Assembly (NCBI RefSeq): GCF_000499845.2
Contig: NC_023757.2
Span: 42,821,798 to 42,885,797, forward strand
Source of the DNA: Phaseolus vulgaris
Lineage: Eukaryota > Streptophyta > Magnoliopsida > Fabales > Fabaceae
Direction: 5' to 3'
DNA length: 64,000 bases
The notes under the pieces are model-generated. The model was given only the letters and a program-made list of their open reading frames with translations, searched no databases and was not told the origin of the DNA. The stretch's first letter is position 1; the number at the start of each line of letters is the position of its first letter. Both the position numbers and the translations under genes were made by a program. Shown piece by piece: positions 50,162 to 63,060 of this stretch.

Positions 50162-50537
50162 TCCCTCTCTCTGCCTCACATGAACCCTAACCCTAACGCT
50201 CTCATGTACCCGCGCTCTCTGCCTCCAACGAACCGCGCTCTCTGCCTCCAACGAACCTAGCGCTCTTCGCCTCAACACGAACCTAACGCTCTTCGCCTCA
50301 ACACGAACCTGGCACTCTTCGCCTCAACACGAACCCTAGCACTCTCTGCCTCTACACGGAACCGATTTGAAGGTAATTAACCTGCTGTGCATTCCTTATA
50401 CTTATGGTAGTTTGTCATTGTTAACTCTAGTTTTTCATATGCTGCTTTGTCCTTTACATTTTAGGTTTTATGCAATGAACCCTAACACTCTCTTCCTCCA
50501 CACGAACCCGCGCTCTCTGCCTCCACACGAACCCGCG
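50162..50537. repeat. Minisatellite leader of the CACTA transposase gene, about 31-bp unit
   Basis: Variants of CGCTCTCTGCCTCCAACGAACC and CGCTCTTCGCCTCAACACGAAC repeat about six times at 50162-50363 and about twice more at 50477-50537. The two blocks are separated by a segment with intron-like ends (GTAATT near 50372 and TTTTAG near 50463). It lies where the 5' part of a complete transposase gene would be expected. Confidence 0.75.
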
Positions 50538-50570
50538 CATCATTCTTCTTGTTGAGATGTTGCAGGTAAC

Positions 50571-53418
50571 GTGAATGTCAGCTCCTCGCAATACTTTCCA
50601 TTAAAACCGCGTTTGCAAAGATTGTTTATGAGTTCTAAGACGATTGAGTCTATGACATGGCATGCATCAAAGGATAATCAAGATGGGTTGATGAGGCATC
50701 CTAGAGATTCTGAGGCTTGGAAATCATTTGATTTATTGCATCCAGAATTTGCAAATGATCCTCGAAATGTACGATTAGGCTTAGCTGCTGATGGCTTCAA
50801 TCCTTATGGAAACATGAGTACAAACCATAGTATATGGCCAGTGGTTCTCATCCCATACAATCGCCCCCCTTGACAGTGTATGAAGCAAACATCTTTTATC
50901 CTCTCCATGATAATTCCTGGAAAACAAATGGTAGGAAATGACATTGATGTTTACTTAGAACCACTCATAAGCGAATTGAAGGATTTATGGTTTGATGGAG
51001 TGCAAACATTTGACTATTCAAAAAAAGAAATGTTTACTTTGCGAGTAGCTTTGTTGTGGACAATTAGTGACTTCCCTGGGCTAGGTAATTTGTCTGGATG
51101 GAACATGCACACTGGTCTTGCTTGCCCTACCCGTAACTTTGAAACCGACTCTTCTTGGTTGTACAGGGGCAAATTCTGCTTTATGAGACATCGTAGATTT
51201 TTAAATAAAGAGCACAGATTCAGATTCAATCATCATCTTTTTGATGGAACAAATGAACTAAGGGATGCACCAAAACCTTTGTTAGGGTCAGACATATGGA
51301 ATCAAATTGAGGGTGTGAATGTTACATTTGGAAAACCATTAGACCCTATAGATACAAGTAAGAGGGCTCGTGGAAAGAATGTTGTTCAAATTGGAGCAGA
51401 GCAATGGAGAAAGAGAAGTATATTTTTTGAACTTCCTTATTGGCGGACCAACTTGTTACGCCATTGTCTAGATGTGATGCATATTGAGAAAAATGTTTGT
51501 GACAATGTTTTGTATACATTACTTAATGATCCTAAGAAGTCCAAAGATAATCTCAAAGCCCGAAAGGTTCTTAAAGAAATGGGTATAAGGAAAGAGCTTT
51601 GGCCAAATGATAAAGGAAGATTTCGGCCAAGTGTATTTTCATTGTCAAAAACAAAGAAAAAAACGTTTTTGCGGACGTTGAAAAAGGCTAAAATGCCAGA
51701 TGGATACTCAAGTAATATTGCAAGGTGTGTAGATTTGAAAGGTGGAAAGATTTTTGGACTCAAGAGTCATGATTGTCATATTCTTATGGAACAATTACTA
51801 CCTATTGCCATACGTAATGTTCTACCAAACAATGTGACTGCCGTGATAGTAGAAATGTGTTCATTTTTTCGACAATTATGTGGGAAAAGTTTAAGTCAAT
51901 TTGATCTTAATAAACTTGAGTCTCGCATGATTCAAACTCTTTGCCACTTGGAAATGTTATTTCCTCCTACCTTCTTTACAATCATGGTTCATTTAACATG
52001 TCATCTAGCTGGTGAGGCAAAACTTGGAGGACCGGTACATTACCGTTGGATGTATCCCATAGAAAGGTAAATTTCCTGCGAACCTTTGTACTTTTTTTTA
52101 AGTTCAAAGTTTGATTATTCTAATTGCGAAAGAATTTTATAGGTATTTGGGACACTTAAAATCGTATGTTCGAAACAAGGCACAACCTGAAGGTTCTATT
52201 GCTGAAGGATACCTAGCTGAAGAGGTTTTGACCTTTTGTTCTCAATATATGGAAGGGATGAAAACAAGAACTAATAGACCTTCACGTGTAGATGACTCTT
52301 TCAACACAAATATTTCAGAATTGAATACCCTATTTCCACCAATTGGTAGAGTTGTAATTGCTGCTTCAACTTTTGAGATGTCAACTATTGAGAGAACACA
52401 AGCACATCGATATGTGTTATTTAATTGCCCTCAAGTTCAACCTTACATTGAGTGAGTATTAACACTCAATATAAATCTAATTATGTTGAAAAGTTGTCCT
52501 TTATGGAATTATTAGTAATATATTGGTTTCAAATTTTTTCTTAGGGAATTTAGACAACATTTACGAAGAAGGTCTAGAGGGAGAAGAATTCCAAATACAG
52601 AGCTAGAAAAGATTGTCAATAAGGATTTCATGAATTGGTTTCCTCAAAGGGTAGGTACAATATGTTTTTACAAGTTAAAAATGTCAATTTCAAAGATATA
52701 CTGACAACAAGCATTATTTTTGTAGATTAAGAACACAGACATTTCAAGTACAGTTGCAAATGATCTTAAGTATCTAGCTCAACGTCCAACAACACATGCT
52801 AGAAGAATTTCTGCCTTTAATGTAAATGGTTTCAAATTTAGAACTGAAAGTCGAGAACATGACCTAAAAACCCAAAACTGTGAAGTGTTCTTAACTTCTT
52901 CAACATCATGTGTTGTAAGTGGTGTGGATCAAAATATTAGACAAGCAGATTTGGCATATTATGGAAAATTAGAAGATATAATTGAGCTTAATTACTATGG
53001 TCATTTTAAGGTTATCTTGTTCAAATGTAAATGGGCTGACATCACAAGGGACTGTGGGTTGAGGAAGGATCCTTGGGGTTTCACTTGTATTAATTTTTCA
53101 AGGTTAATTCACACGGGAGATCGTGAGGAGCATGATCCATACATTGAAGCTTCACAAGCTGGAATGGTATATTATATAGATGATGAGGTGAATAAGAAAT
53201 GGTCAATTGTTGTCCATTTGAAACCACGAGACTTGTATGATATGGGAGAAGGAGATGGTGAAGTTTGTGAAGTAGAACCGTGTCCACAACAAGACTTACA
53301 TGAATTTTTCAGCAACTCTGACCAATTGGCATTATTTAGGGAGGATGAAGATGATGAATTACTAAATGAGGACAACAATGATGATGAACTTCATGAAAAT
53401 GACACAATGTCAGAGTAA
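50571..53418 (+). pseudogene. CACTA transposase (TNP2-like, Transposase_21), N-terminally truncated, one nonsense codon
   Basis: Exons: 50571-52066, 52143-52451, 52545-52650 and 52726-53418 (867 residues if the internal stop is ignored). Conserved blocks: YFPLKPRLQRLF, LGLAADGFNPYG, PGNDIDVYLEPLI, LLWTISDFPGLGNLSGW, GHRRFL-like MRHRRFL, and LDVMHIEKNVCDN. The DGFNP and LDVMHIEKN blocks probably carry catalytic acids. A DUF4218-type region (MVHLTCHLAGEAKLGGPVHYRWMYPIER to YLGHLKSYVRN) and a DUF4216-type region (from about 53000) follow, with an acidic C-terminus. A TGA at 50871-50873 sits in frame between RPP and QCMKQ, where relatives have Trp. The N-terminal third found in complete TNP2 proteins is absent; the minisatellite lies there instead. 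Confidence 0.9.
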
Positions 53419-53558
53419 TAATAACCTTGGTTCAGCTGCACTATTAATATGTTCATTCATCTACTATGTGCATGTATGAAGCTTTTAATATATCTCCACT
53501 TTTAATATATCTTCAAATTTAAATTATGTTGTTGATTACTTCATTTTTATGTGCAGAT

Positions 53559-56523
53559 ATGCCTAAACCTAAAAGGATCAAGAACTTGCTTAAGTCAGTT
53601 GCTGGTTCAGACAAATCTGTGGCCAACTATGTAAACATTAATGCTACGCCTTCTACTACACAGGACCAGACAAGAACTACTTCTGCAAGTCCATTTGGAT
53701 CTCCACTACCACAAGCTTCTCAATCTATTCATCAACAAACCTCACAACCTACACAATCACAAACTTCACAAGTTCCACAATCACAAGCTTCACAAGTTCC
53801 ACAACCACAGACTGAATATGAAAATCTTGAATCATCTGAATCTGTACCTCCAGCAACTTCTGAATCTGCACCAGCACAACCAACTTCTGAGTCTGAAAGA
53901 GTGCAACCAAGAAAATCAAGGCAATCAAACCACTATTGGTTTGTTGATGCTATAGGTAAAATCTTTTGTTTTTTTTTTCTTTACATGTAATAAGTTTCAC
54001 TGCACATGAAATAATGTATTTGGATTTTTATAGATGGCGAAGGAGTTAGTCAAAAACTAAAGGTGAAGGTTAGGGATGCTCATAACTTACCTACCGGATT
54101 ACGTGTGGTGGTGAACTATGATGACAATTTTCAACCAATTGGAGAAGCATCTGGTTTACTTGCTGGAGTTTGTGGACAGCTAGCAGCAAATCATGTATTG
54201 TTCCCTATTAGTTTTGAAAAGTGGTCAACTTTGCCAGATACTTACAAGGATACAGTGTGGGAGAGTGCACTAAAGGTAATATAACTTACATTGAAATAAC
54301 TTTAATTTATTCAAGACATTTGGACTAACTTCTTTTCTTTTTTTGAAGTCTCGATTTTGTTTCAAAGTAAATGAAGATTTGGCTAAAAGAGATGTTATGT
54401 TTAAAATTGGTAAACTGTGGAGGGAATATAGATGCAAGCTTTGGAATGAATTTTATGACCCTCTTATGAGCAGAAGTGACCTCATCAAGAATGTTCCAAC
54501 TGGATTAAACATGGAACAATGGGTTGTTTTTGTTGATTATCGTTTGAGGCCTTCTACAGTGGTATAGTAAACTCTGTTTTTTATTATTATTAATAAGCTT
54601 ACTTTAAGTTTACACAAAACTGATTCCATTTTCACTTTGTAGAACATGTGTAATAGAAATAGAGATATAAGGAAGAGACAAATTATTCCTCACACTGGTG
54701 GTGCTATGTCTTTGTCAAGAAGAAGAAATAATTTGGTATTTGTTTACTTATATTGTGCTCTTTATTTTAATATATTACAATTTCCATCACATTATACTTA
54801 TATTATTATTGTTGAACATATAGAAAATTGAGACTGGTAAAAATATTGGACGAGCTGAAATGTGGAAGATCACACATAAGAGGAAAAATGGCATATATGT
54901 GAATGAAGAGGCGCTGGAAATTGGGGTAAGTGTTTGGACTACTTTGATGATGATGTATTGATCATAGAAATATATTGGACTGCTTTGATGATGATGTATT
55001 GATCATGGAAATATACTGGACTACTTTGATGATGATGTATTGATCATGGAAATATACTGGACAGCTTTGATGATGATGTATTGATCATGATGATATATTG
55101 AACTGCTTTGATGATGATGTATTGATCATGAAAATATATTGGACTGCTTTGATGATGATGTATTGATATGGGAAGTGGTGGATAGGAAAAAGAAAAAGCA
55201 GGAAATCTAGAAATAGTAATAATAATAAGAATTATAATGATAAAAATGAATGGTAGTTTATGTGATGGTGACAGGCACAGAGAGGTATGATAGCATGAAC
55301 TTAAGTGGAATCAAGGGTGGGTAATTGTTATTTATAGATGAATAGGTGCATCTATATTTAGGGGTATGATTTTACAAATTTTGTCTCTAAGGTTCCATTG
55401 GGGAATGACTTGGGCAGCCATGCAAGGGCATTGCTATTTACGTCGAAGACTTAGCATAAGCAACCACATGGTCTTAATTTGGATAGTGATTGATGAGTGA
55501 GAATGCTATCATATAGATTTTAGCACTAGATTGATTGATGACCAAACACATGGTCTGTTCTTAATCGCACTAGATTTTAGCATGCTATGGGAAATTAATA
55601 ATGGAGTGCAGGTATAAAGAACCTTTTACCACAAGAGAATTTTAAAATTAATCAATATTTTCTTTTATAGCATGCTTTAATTATTACGTACCATTATTCC
55701 AAACACAATCACATTATTATGTATAAATAATTAATAACCAAATGATAAAGTCACTAATCAATATCTGCATGCATGCTCCCCTTTTTCTTTAGTCAGTATA
55801 TTCAAGCCTTTAATTTCTCAGTTTTTTTTCTTACCTTTTTACCTTCTTTGGGTTTTAAGTCACTGTCATCAAAATTGTAGAGAATTGGGATGAACTTTGG
55901 ATGGTTTCTTTTATACCTTACCCTTATTCTATGTTGTAGTTGAGAGTTCAACCATTTCATTATGTTTACTGCTGCTGCCATGATATAATTTCAATTTTAT
56001 CCAGGAAAAAATTGATGAACTAATGTTGACAAATCCAAAAGGTGGTTCAAATATATCTCCAGAAGATCCAATTGGTGTCATATTTGGTAAGGAGCATCCG
56101 GATCGAGTTAGAGGGCTATCATATGGAGCTTGTCCCAGCCTTGCTTTCAAAGGATCCACAACAAGGCTAAGTGGTATGAACCATGCTTCCTCTAGTTCAA
56201 CTTCATCAAATGTGGAGGACAAGATAACTCAAATGGAAAATGAGCTTGCAACTGTGAAAAATCAAATGAACACTTTGCTTGCTTATATTGCTTCAAGAAA
56301 AGACGTTCCAGAACATTTTGCTGCAATAGCAGCTAATTTGGTTCATGCATCCACCAATGAGGTATTAATATATTTAAATATTTATTGGTGTCTTTTATTT
56401 TATAATTATAAACATACAAATTCATTAACTTAAAATTATTTATTTCAGGCATCAGATTATGGAAGTGGTGCTCCATCACCTAATCAAGTAATAGGATCAA
56501 GTGCCGAAAGCAAAACTGATTAG
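53559..56523 (+). CDS. CACTA second protein, Transposase_24 (Ptta/En/Spm) family, 7 exons, intact
   Basis: Exons: 53559-53955, 54034-54275, 54349-54561, 54643-54735, 54824-54925, 56005-56361 and 56449-56523. Joined they give 492 residues with no stop. The N-terminal 130 residues are Gln/Ser/Pro-rich with QTSQ and QASQ repeats, as in DNA-binding accessory proteins of this type. The core has GLLAGVCGQLAANHVLFPISFEKW, LWNEFYDPLMSRSDLIKNVP, WVVFVDYRL and RKRQIIPHTGGAMSLSRR. A C-terminal coiled coil (KITQMENELATVKNQMNTL) could allow dimerisation. All introns have GT-AG ends. By analogy with En/Spm it probably binds the subterminal repeats; that is inference. The start at 53559 follows a TGCAG, so an upstream non-coding exon is possible; an in-frame ATG at 53526 is the alternative. 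Confidence 0.9.
54936..55176. repeat. 41-bp minisatellite inside an intron of the CACTA second gene
   Basis: Six copies start at 54936, 54977, 55018, 55059, 55100 and 55141, each containing CTTTGATGATGATGTATTG. Copies differ by only a few bases. The array starts 10 bases after a 5' splice site in the 1079-base intron 5. Confidence 0.92.
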
Positions 56524-56979
56524 AGATGTGTGTTTTAATTTTAAACTTGACTAAGAATGTATGAACTTTTGAACAACTATGTGTTGGAATTTTAAACTTA
56601 ATTAGGGATGTATGAACTTTTTATGTGTTTTAAACTTTTGAACATTATTATGTGTGCTTTAACTTTCAATTACATATAAACATTTGAACATTATTATGTG
56701 TGCTTTAATTTTTAATGAAATGAATGGATGATTATAACTTTATACATTATTTTATTTTATTTTGAAAAGTGGTGGTTAAATTTTATAATTGTATAAAACA
56801 GATTATAAAAAAGATTATAGAAAAGTGGTGGTTAAATTTTATAATTGTATAAAACAGATTATAAAAAAAGATTATAAAAAAGTGGTTAAATTTTACTTAT
56901 TCAGTAATAAAATTACGTCAGTTAAAAACGCCACTACTTACGAATATTATGGTGCCGGAATCTTCTTCAATGATTGTAA

Positions 56980-57177
56980 ATTGTGACAATTATAACTGAC
57001 ACTACTTACATATAAAAACCGCCACTACTTACACTATGTTTAAAGTGGCGGGTGTTGCGGCGGGTAACATAAAACCGCCACATTAAACTTTGTGGCGGCC
57101 ACAAGCGTATATTGTGGCGGTTATAAATGTCACTTTATAAAAAAAAACCGCCACAATATACATTTTTTTTTGCAGTG
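56980..57177. repeat. Right subterminal repeats of the CACTA element
   Basis: At least eight copies of CCGCCAC/GTGGCGG or near variants in both orientations lie between 57019 and 57155, ending in the CAGTG terminus at 57173-57177. Confidence 0.75.
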
Positions 57178-57180
57178 AAT

Positions 57181-59855
57181 GTTGAGTAAATAATGCATTT
57201 GTGTGTACGAAAACAATAATTAATAGTTTGATACGGTCATGTTTGTTTAACATATTATTCTTATTTCACAATAATAACCATGATCTCGAGATACAATAAT
57301 TTAACTAACGTCAGCTTTTAATATTAGTTTTAAATAAATAAGAATAAATATAATATCAAATTCTATTTTTCTTCAAACCTTAATGTAAAAAATAGATAAT
57401 TCTTCAGTCCTAATAAAATATTTAAAATTAATTAATTTGGACTAATAATACCATGTATATTAATTTATTATATATGTATATATATTAGAGATTATATTTT
57501 TATAAAAAGCTGAAGATATATTTAAAGAAGAAAAAAGTATAGTAGTTATCCCAATTAGTGATACTAGGTTACTCCTACCTAATACTTTCGCACTTATCGA
57601 AAAAGTGCAGAGTGGCCAAGTTCCATGGCATTCAGAAGGAATTTCGTATTATAAAATACAAAATGTTTTTAAATAAAAAATATTGAAAATTGATAGAGAT
57701 TTCTTTTTCGTGGTTATGAGTCATCAACGGGCACCCTTTGGTGTGGGGCAAAAAAATTCATTAGAAATGGAAAAGAGTATTACATAAGCAACAGACAAAA
57801 GGAGGGAAGACTAACGTGCAGAAGCCAGATGGTGATTGCTCAGTGAAACTCAATGTCTATAGTTTTCCAAACCCTCACTGTCTCATCAAAATGATGGAGA
57901 AAGCATAAGATTGAGATTAAATATGGTGAATCACACATACTTCTGTCTGCAGGAAGCGTGTAGTTTTTTTTATTTCAGCAACATAGTTTGGTTTATTAAT
58001 CATTTTATTGCATTCTTTTGATTTTTACGAAGTAATGAAATATTTTTATTTTTAATTGTTGTGTGATTTCTAACCTACTTTTCTCATATTAAGATATTTC
58101 AACTTATAAATTTGGAATCTCCAAGAATTTCTGAGACACTATAAAATTTGAATTATTGAATCTACTACAAATTGATCAATAATTAGTAGACTCCGGCACA
58201 AACTGCCCAGAGCATCTGCTTTAACACCACGTGAAACTTTATGGTAGAATTTGGGTTCCAATTTAATTCAATTTTACATTCTTTTCATCATATATATATA
58301 TATAGACACACACATTTGGGTGTAAAGTAGCTTAAAAACTCTCATCAACTTATGTTCCGTTTGAATTAAGATTAAGGATGGAAAGTGCGCCGCCACCTGA
58401 CAAAAGAAAAAGAATAAATTAGAAATTTGATGTATATAATTATTAAAAAAGCATAAGTTTCAAGAATCTAAACTTTTTTGCATAAACATTAAAATTTGAG
58501 TGGAAAGATATTATGTTGAAAACTGATTATATTACTATTTATTAATAATTATATGTTTTAGTTTAACAAAAAATATGATATAACAAAATAAAATATTAAT
58601 AATAAATAAATATTTTTAATTTTTTTTCTCAATCTAATAAACTTTTTTTTTTTTCAAACAAAGTTTTAGAGTTTTGAGTTAATCTGAAATAAAGAAGCAA
58701 TTTCTTCTAATAAATTTAAAATAAATAAATTTGACATGACTTCAAAGTGAGTTATTCTTAGTCGTACTGCATCAAAACTTAGATCAACCCAATTAACTTA
58801 GATCTCTAATAAAAAGAGTACAATCCAAAACAGAGATTATGAAACAACATATAAATGAAGACTTTTAAGCTTAAACTATAAGACTATTATGGCCAATGCC
58901 ACAATGACTCAGAACTCATAGTAAGTGGTTGGATTTTGATATTTACACCTCCTTAATTAATAAGTATATCCCTATAATATTTTCTTAATAGGAAAATATC
59001 CTTTTACTATATAAACCTTTTATAATTATTTCCTGTTTTTTTCTCAATAAAAAAAAGATTTCCCAATAACATTAAAAGAAGCATGTTCACCAGGAAAAGA
59101 AAAATCCAAGTATATGCCAAACATCGTACTTAATTTAGGGAATACATTTATAATATTTTTAATAAAGAAAAAATATATGTTTAATATTTAATGAAGAATG
59201 AAGATGAGATGCAAACATATAGTTTAAGAAATAATGAAGATGAGTTTGAGAAAACAGTGTTGATGGGGTAAAAAATGGAAAAAAGAAGAAATAGAGTATT
59301 TTAGTGATAAAAATATAGAGAGAGAAAAATGTGGTAGACTTATTAATTCGGAGGATGTGAATATCAAAAGTTTACTTGTGGGGGAGTTTTCTTTTTTGCT
59401 ACTTGCCTTGCATACTGTTTACCTCTGTATGGGCTTGGTCATACCTTTTGGAAGCAGCTGCTATTTATTGCTGCAATGTATTCTTCGGCTCTTTTTTCAT
59501 GCACTTCATAATTTTATTTTGGAACAAACATGATCCATAAGATATTTGGATTGAAAATATCTTCTCGATTTTATAATGTATTTAAAATAAAATAAAATTA
59601 TAAAATCTGAAAGTATTTTTAAATTATAAAATTCAAAAAATACATTTAAAATTTTGTAATCTAAAATATATTTTTTAAACAAAATATATATTGTAGAATT
59701 CGAAAGGTATTTATGGATTTAAAGATATCTTTCAGATTTTTACAATTTAAAAGATGTAAATAGAAACAAATATACTTTTAAATTGTAAAATTTAAAATAT
59801 ATTTATTTAAATTTAAAATATATTTATTTAAATATAAAATAATCTTTTCATACCA
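57181..59855. other. Intergenic AT-rich spacer
   Basis: No gene or bounded repeat recognised. 57700-57960 is slightly less AT-rich but has no coding signal. Confidence 0.5.
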
Positions 59856-59866
59856 TATTCTTTTAG

Positions 59867-60296
59867 GATTCTTTCTTCCTACACCTCCATACCTTTTTAT
59901 GTCACCCCATATTAAATATGAAAATACCATTTTATCTTTTTTTTTTCCATCCCTTGGATTTGAAATAATAAGCCTATGGATTATGTAATCCGGAAGTCAA
60001 TTTCATATTTAGAAAAAACTTATGAATTATATAATCCGAAAACTAATAACGCATCTAAAAAAAAGCTTTTGGATTAATAATTTGGAAGCTAATCTTATGT
60101 ATAGAAAAAACTTTCAGATTATGTAATCCGGAAGCTAATCATAAAAGACTTCTGGATTACATAATCCGGAAGCTAATTCTGAATCTAGAAAAAGACTTTT
60201 AGATTATGTAATCCAGAATATTGAAAAGGATATTTTTGGAATACGAAAAATTTATGAGGGTGGCACAAGAAGGTATGGAGGTGCAGGAAGAAGCAG
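59867..60296. mobile_element. Inverted-repeat element D with 11-bp flanking duplication
   Basis: The inner termini are TTCTTCCTACACCTCCATACC on the left and the inverse of TTCTTCCTGCACCTCCATACC on the right. TATTCTTTTAG flanks both sides (59856-59866 and 60297-60307), identical over 11 bases. The extra bases over 9 could be chance. The interior repeats a palindromic GGATTATGTAATCCGGAAG motif at least five times. The CTTCTTCC(T/C)(A/G)CACC end motif is shared with elements A-C at 26477-28590. No coding capacity. Confidence 0.82.
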
Positions 60297-60307
60297 TATT
60301 CTTTTAG

Positions 60308-62349
60308 TGTAGGCAACTTAGCCCAGCCCGTTCAACCTTATTGGGCTTAGACCATTAGATATTTGAAGAAAAAAACTTTAGAGATTGACAAATCCTTATA
60401 AGTATTTAAATAAAACACAGCTCATAAACCAGTAGTTACATGTGACTATCTAAATAAAAGGTATAAATACGTTTGAATCCTAGAAGTTTTTAATAAATTT
60501 TTCATTTAGTGCTTTTTTTTTTACTTCGGAGATCCCAAACTTCTTTTATTTTGTATTTTGTCCCTCGCAATATATTATTTTTATTGATGTATACATCGTC
60601 ATATAATAATAAAAATTATATTAGTTATTGTGATACAAAATTTTAGGAAGCAACAGATAAAAGTAAAAATATTTTAGAGACCAATTTTAAAAATTAAAAA
60701 TAATGGTAGAGAAAAAAAACGTAGATGCATATTTTTTTAGGGACGAAATACACAATTTGTAAATATTTCAACAAGAAAAATTCCAAAACAAATATTAGAA
60801 ACTACATACGAAATTCTAAATCTTTAAATAATTAAAAACATATTTAAGGGGAAATAAAATATGAATTTTTATAGTTTAGATACAGTTATATTTCATTTTC
60901 ATTTTTCATAATTATAGAAAATGAATGAATTTTTTTTATTTCTTTTTGGTAAAAAAACATAAGTAACAAATGTAAAAATATGCTAATATGATTAGGTTAA
61001 GTGATGCAACATCATAATTGTTTTAAAATGTTTATTCTTGCTAAAATTTCTAATTTCTAAATAGGTAAGACAATCAAGAACAATGGTAGTATCTATATAA
61101 CAACCTTAATATCAACTACCTAATCACATACTTATGAATATCATGAATGGTTCTTAGTGACTATGTATGTTAAATGAAAGTGTTAAAACTACACAATATT
61201 AGTAAGAGTTTGGGAATTTTTTATTTCACATTAAAATGATATTTTAAAGATCAAACATGATCAGTGTTAAAAAATTATTGAATTTAGAATAGGGTGGAGT
61301 GAATTCTAAAAGATTTTTAAAATTTGATTAAGTATTTACTTTAAAATATAAGTTGTTCTTATTGAGGATGAATTGTTCTTCTTTCGAGGTGTTTGTATGA
61401 GCATTGTGAGTTCTCTAAGTCGTTCTACCGAGTGGTGGGTCACCTGAAAAAGATTATCTCACGCTCGAGTCAGTACGAATATAGGTGATTTGTAAGTGAG
61501 TAAGTGAGTATGAGAGATTATATATATTTCTTGATAGAATGAAAGTATTTATAAACTTTTGGATCTATATAGGAGCCTAACAAAGTGACTACTTTATCGT
61601 AATCGTTAGACAACGTTTTCTTACATGTGTCCAATTCTTCTAGGTACTTGGCAGTTAAAACCGAGTTATGTATAATGTGGGTAGTTAGTATCAAGCTATA
61701 AGATGAACTATTTGACAATTTTTGTCCACTAATGCATAATGAATATACTTATTGCAATAAACATATAAGAAATATCTATATTTCAGGTAATGGGTAGTAC
61801 AAAAATGTTAACTTACCTTCCATTGTAGAAAATACTTGTTTTTAACTCTAATTTCAAATATGTAATAAGAAAAAGAGAAACAACAATAATTTATGATTTA
61901 CTTTTATATTATAGCTATATTTAGCTGTCTAATAGCAATTATTGGATTGATATAGTAACATTCAAAGTTTTACAAAACTACCATAATAAAACTATAATGG
62001 AAAACTAGCACACCTATCAATCTTGAACTCTAAAAGACCTTTTACTACCTTTTGTGAAATCATGTCTCAAGAACCACCTTAACCTCTTAGTCAAGAACTT
62101 ACACACAAAAAAATAACAATACAATCATTTACATAAAAAAAATAACATAAAGTTTTAAACTCAAAATTGAATATCAACATCCAAATAAAATCACAATCAT
62201 TTCAAAACTAATGGTTGAAAGTATGAAATCTTCTAACTTCAAACCTTTGAATCAACAACCACAAGCTACTCTTTTAGCTTTTTATAAAAAAAACACTCAC
62301 ATGTCTACAAATTTTTAAAAAAGTTAAATATTCAATCACCTTGATTTTT
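60308..62349. other. Intergenic AT-rich spacer
   Basis: No gene recognised. 61370-61500 is less AT-rich (ACCGAGTGGTGGGTCACCTG) and might be a fragment of LTR or retroelement leader, but no ends or coding regions support this. Confidence 0.45.
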
Positions 62350-62766
62350 TTTATAAATTGCATTTTGACTTAACTCAATTACTTCCTTGACAATGTATTT
62401 CTCAACAATAAATGACTCTGGATGATACGAATTCTTCACATACCCTTTCAATATCTTCATGCATCATTCAACTTGGTACATCCAACATAAAAATACAAGA
62501 CCACATATTCTAATTTCCCTCACTAAATGAACAATTAGATGGACCATGATGTCAAAAAATGAAGGAGGAAAATACATTTATAGTTGACACATGATAATGA
62601 TAGCCTCATTTTCCAATTCATCTAAGTTATTAGGATCAATGACTTTTCTACAAATTGAAGAATATCCATAGACGAGTGATCACTTGTCTAACATTTTTTG
62701 GTAAAATTCCATGAATAACAATTGGGAGAAGGTCTTGCATGAGAACATAACAATCATGAGACTAAC
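62350..62766 (-). pseudogene. Decayed CACTA transposase (TNP2-like) fragment
   Basis: Reading the minus strand from 62766, the frame gives SHDCYVLMQDLLPIVIHGILPKN and similar, the same block seen in the complete element as SHDCHILMEQLLPIAIRNVLPNN. Further on it gives KNSYHPESFIVEKYIVKEVIE, matching the block after YLGHLKSYVRN. Several stop codons and frame changes intervene. This is a fossil of a CACTA element in the opposite orientation to the intact one, and clearly of another family. Confidence 0.82.
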
Positions 62767-63060
62767 CTTAACAATATATAAAACTTAAAAAAAACTAACC
62801 TTTGTGTGGTCGAATCATAAGCTTTCAACGACGACAATGTTCAGTGGCGACAGTGAAACAACCCTCTCAATGTGCAAACAATGGAAAAATGGGACAGGAC
62901 AACAAATAACAATGATAGCAAGGAGCAACGATAGTGACGATGAACAGTGACAAAACAAACATAGCTACATAGTGAGCAACGAAGGCAATGGCAACAACGT
63001 TTTAGACAAAGCAAACAAATTTCAAGCGCAAAATGAACAGTAAGAGCACGAGAAAGAAAA
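62767..63060. other. Spacer inside the decayed CACTA element
   Basis: A stretch rich in CAACGA/ACAATG-like motifs between the transposase relic and the subterminal repeats. The minus-strand ORF 62841-63122 here has no recognised homology. Confidence 0.45.

Larger units (their letters stand above)
49850..57177 (+). mobile_element. Full-length CACTA (En/Spm, CMC) DNA transposon
   Basis: A 7328-base element with CACTACAACAAAATGT at the left and, read in reverse from the right, CACTGCAAAAAAAAATGT. Both sides are flanked by AAT (49847-49849 and 57178-57180), the 3-bp duplication expected of CACTA elements. Subterminal regions carry many copies of GGCGGTT/AACCGCC in both orientations (49873-49940 and 56980-57160), the expected binding-site arrays. 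Inside are two genes on the plus strand: a TNP2-like transposase and a Transposase_24-type gene. Confidence 0.95.

Noticed and set aside
61370..61740. Possible LTR or retrotransposon leader fragment
   Set aside because: No TG and CA ends, no target duplication, no primer site and no coding domain could be shown.
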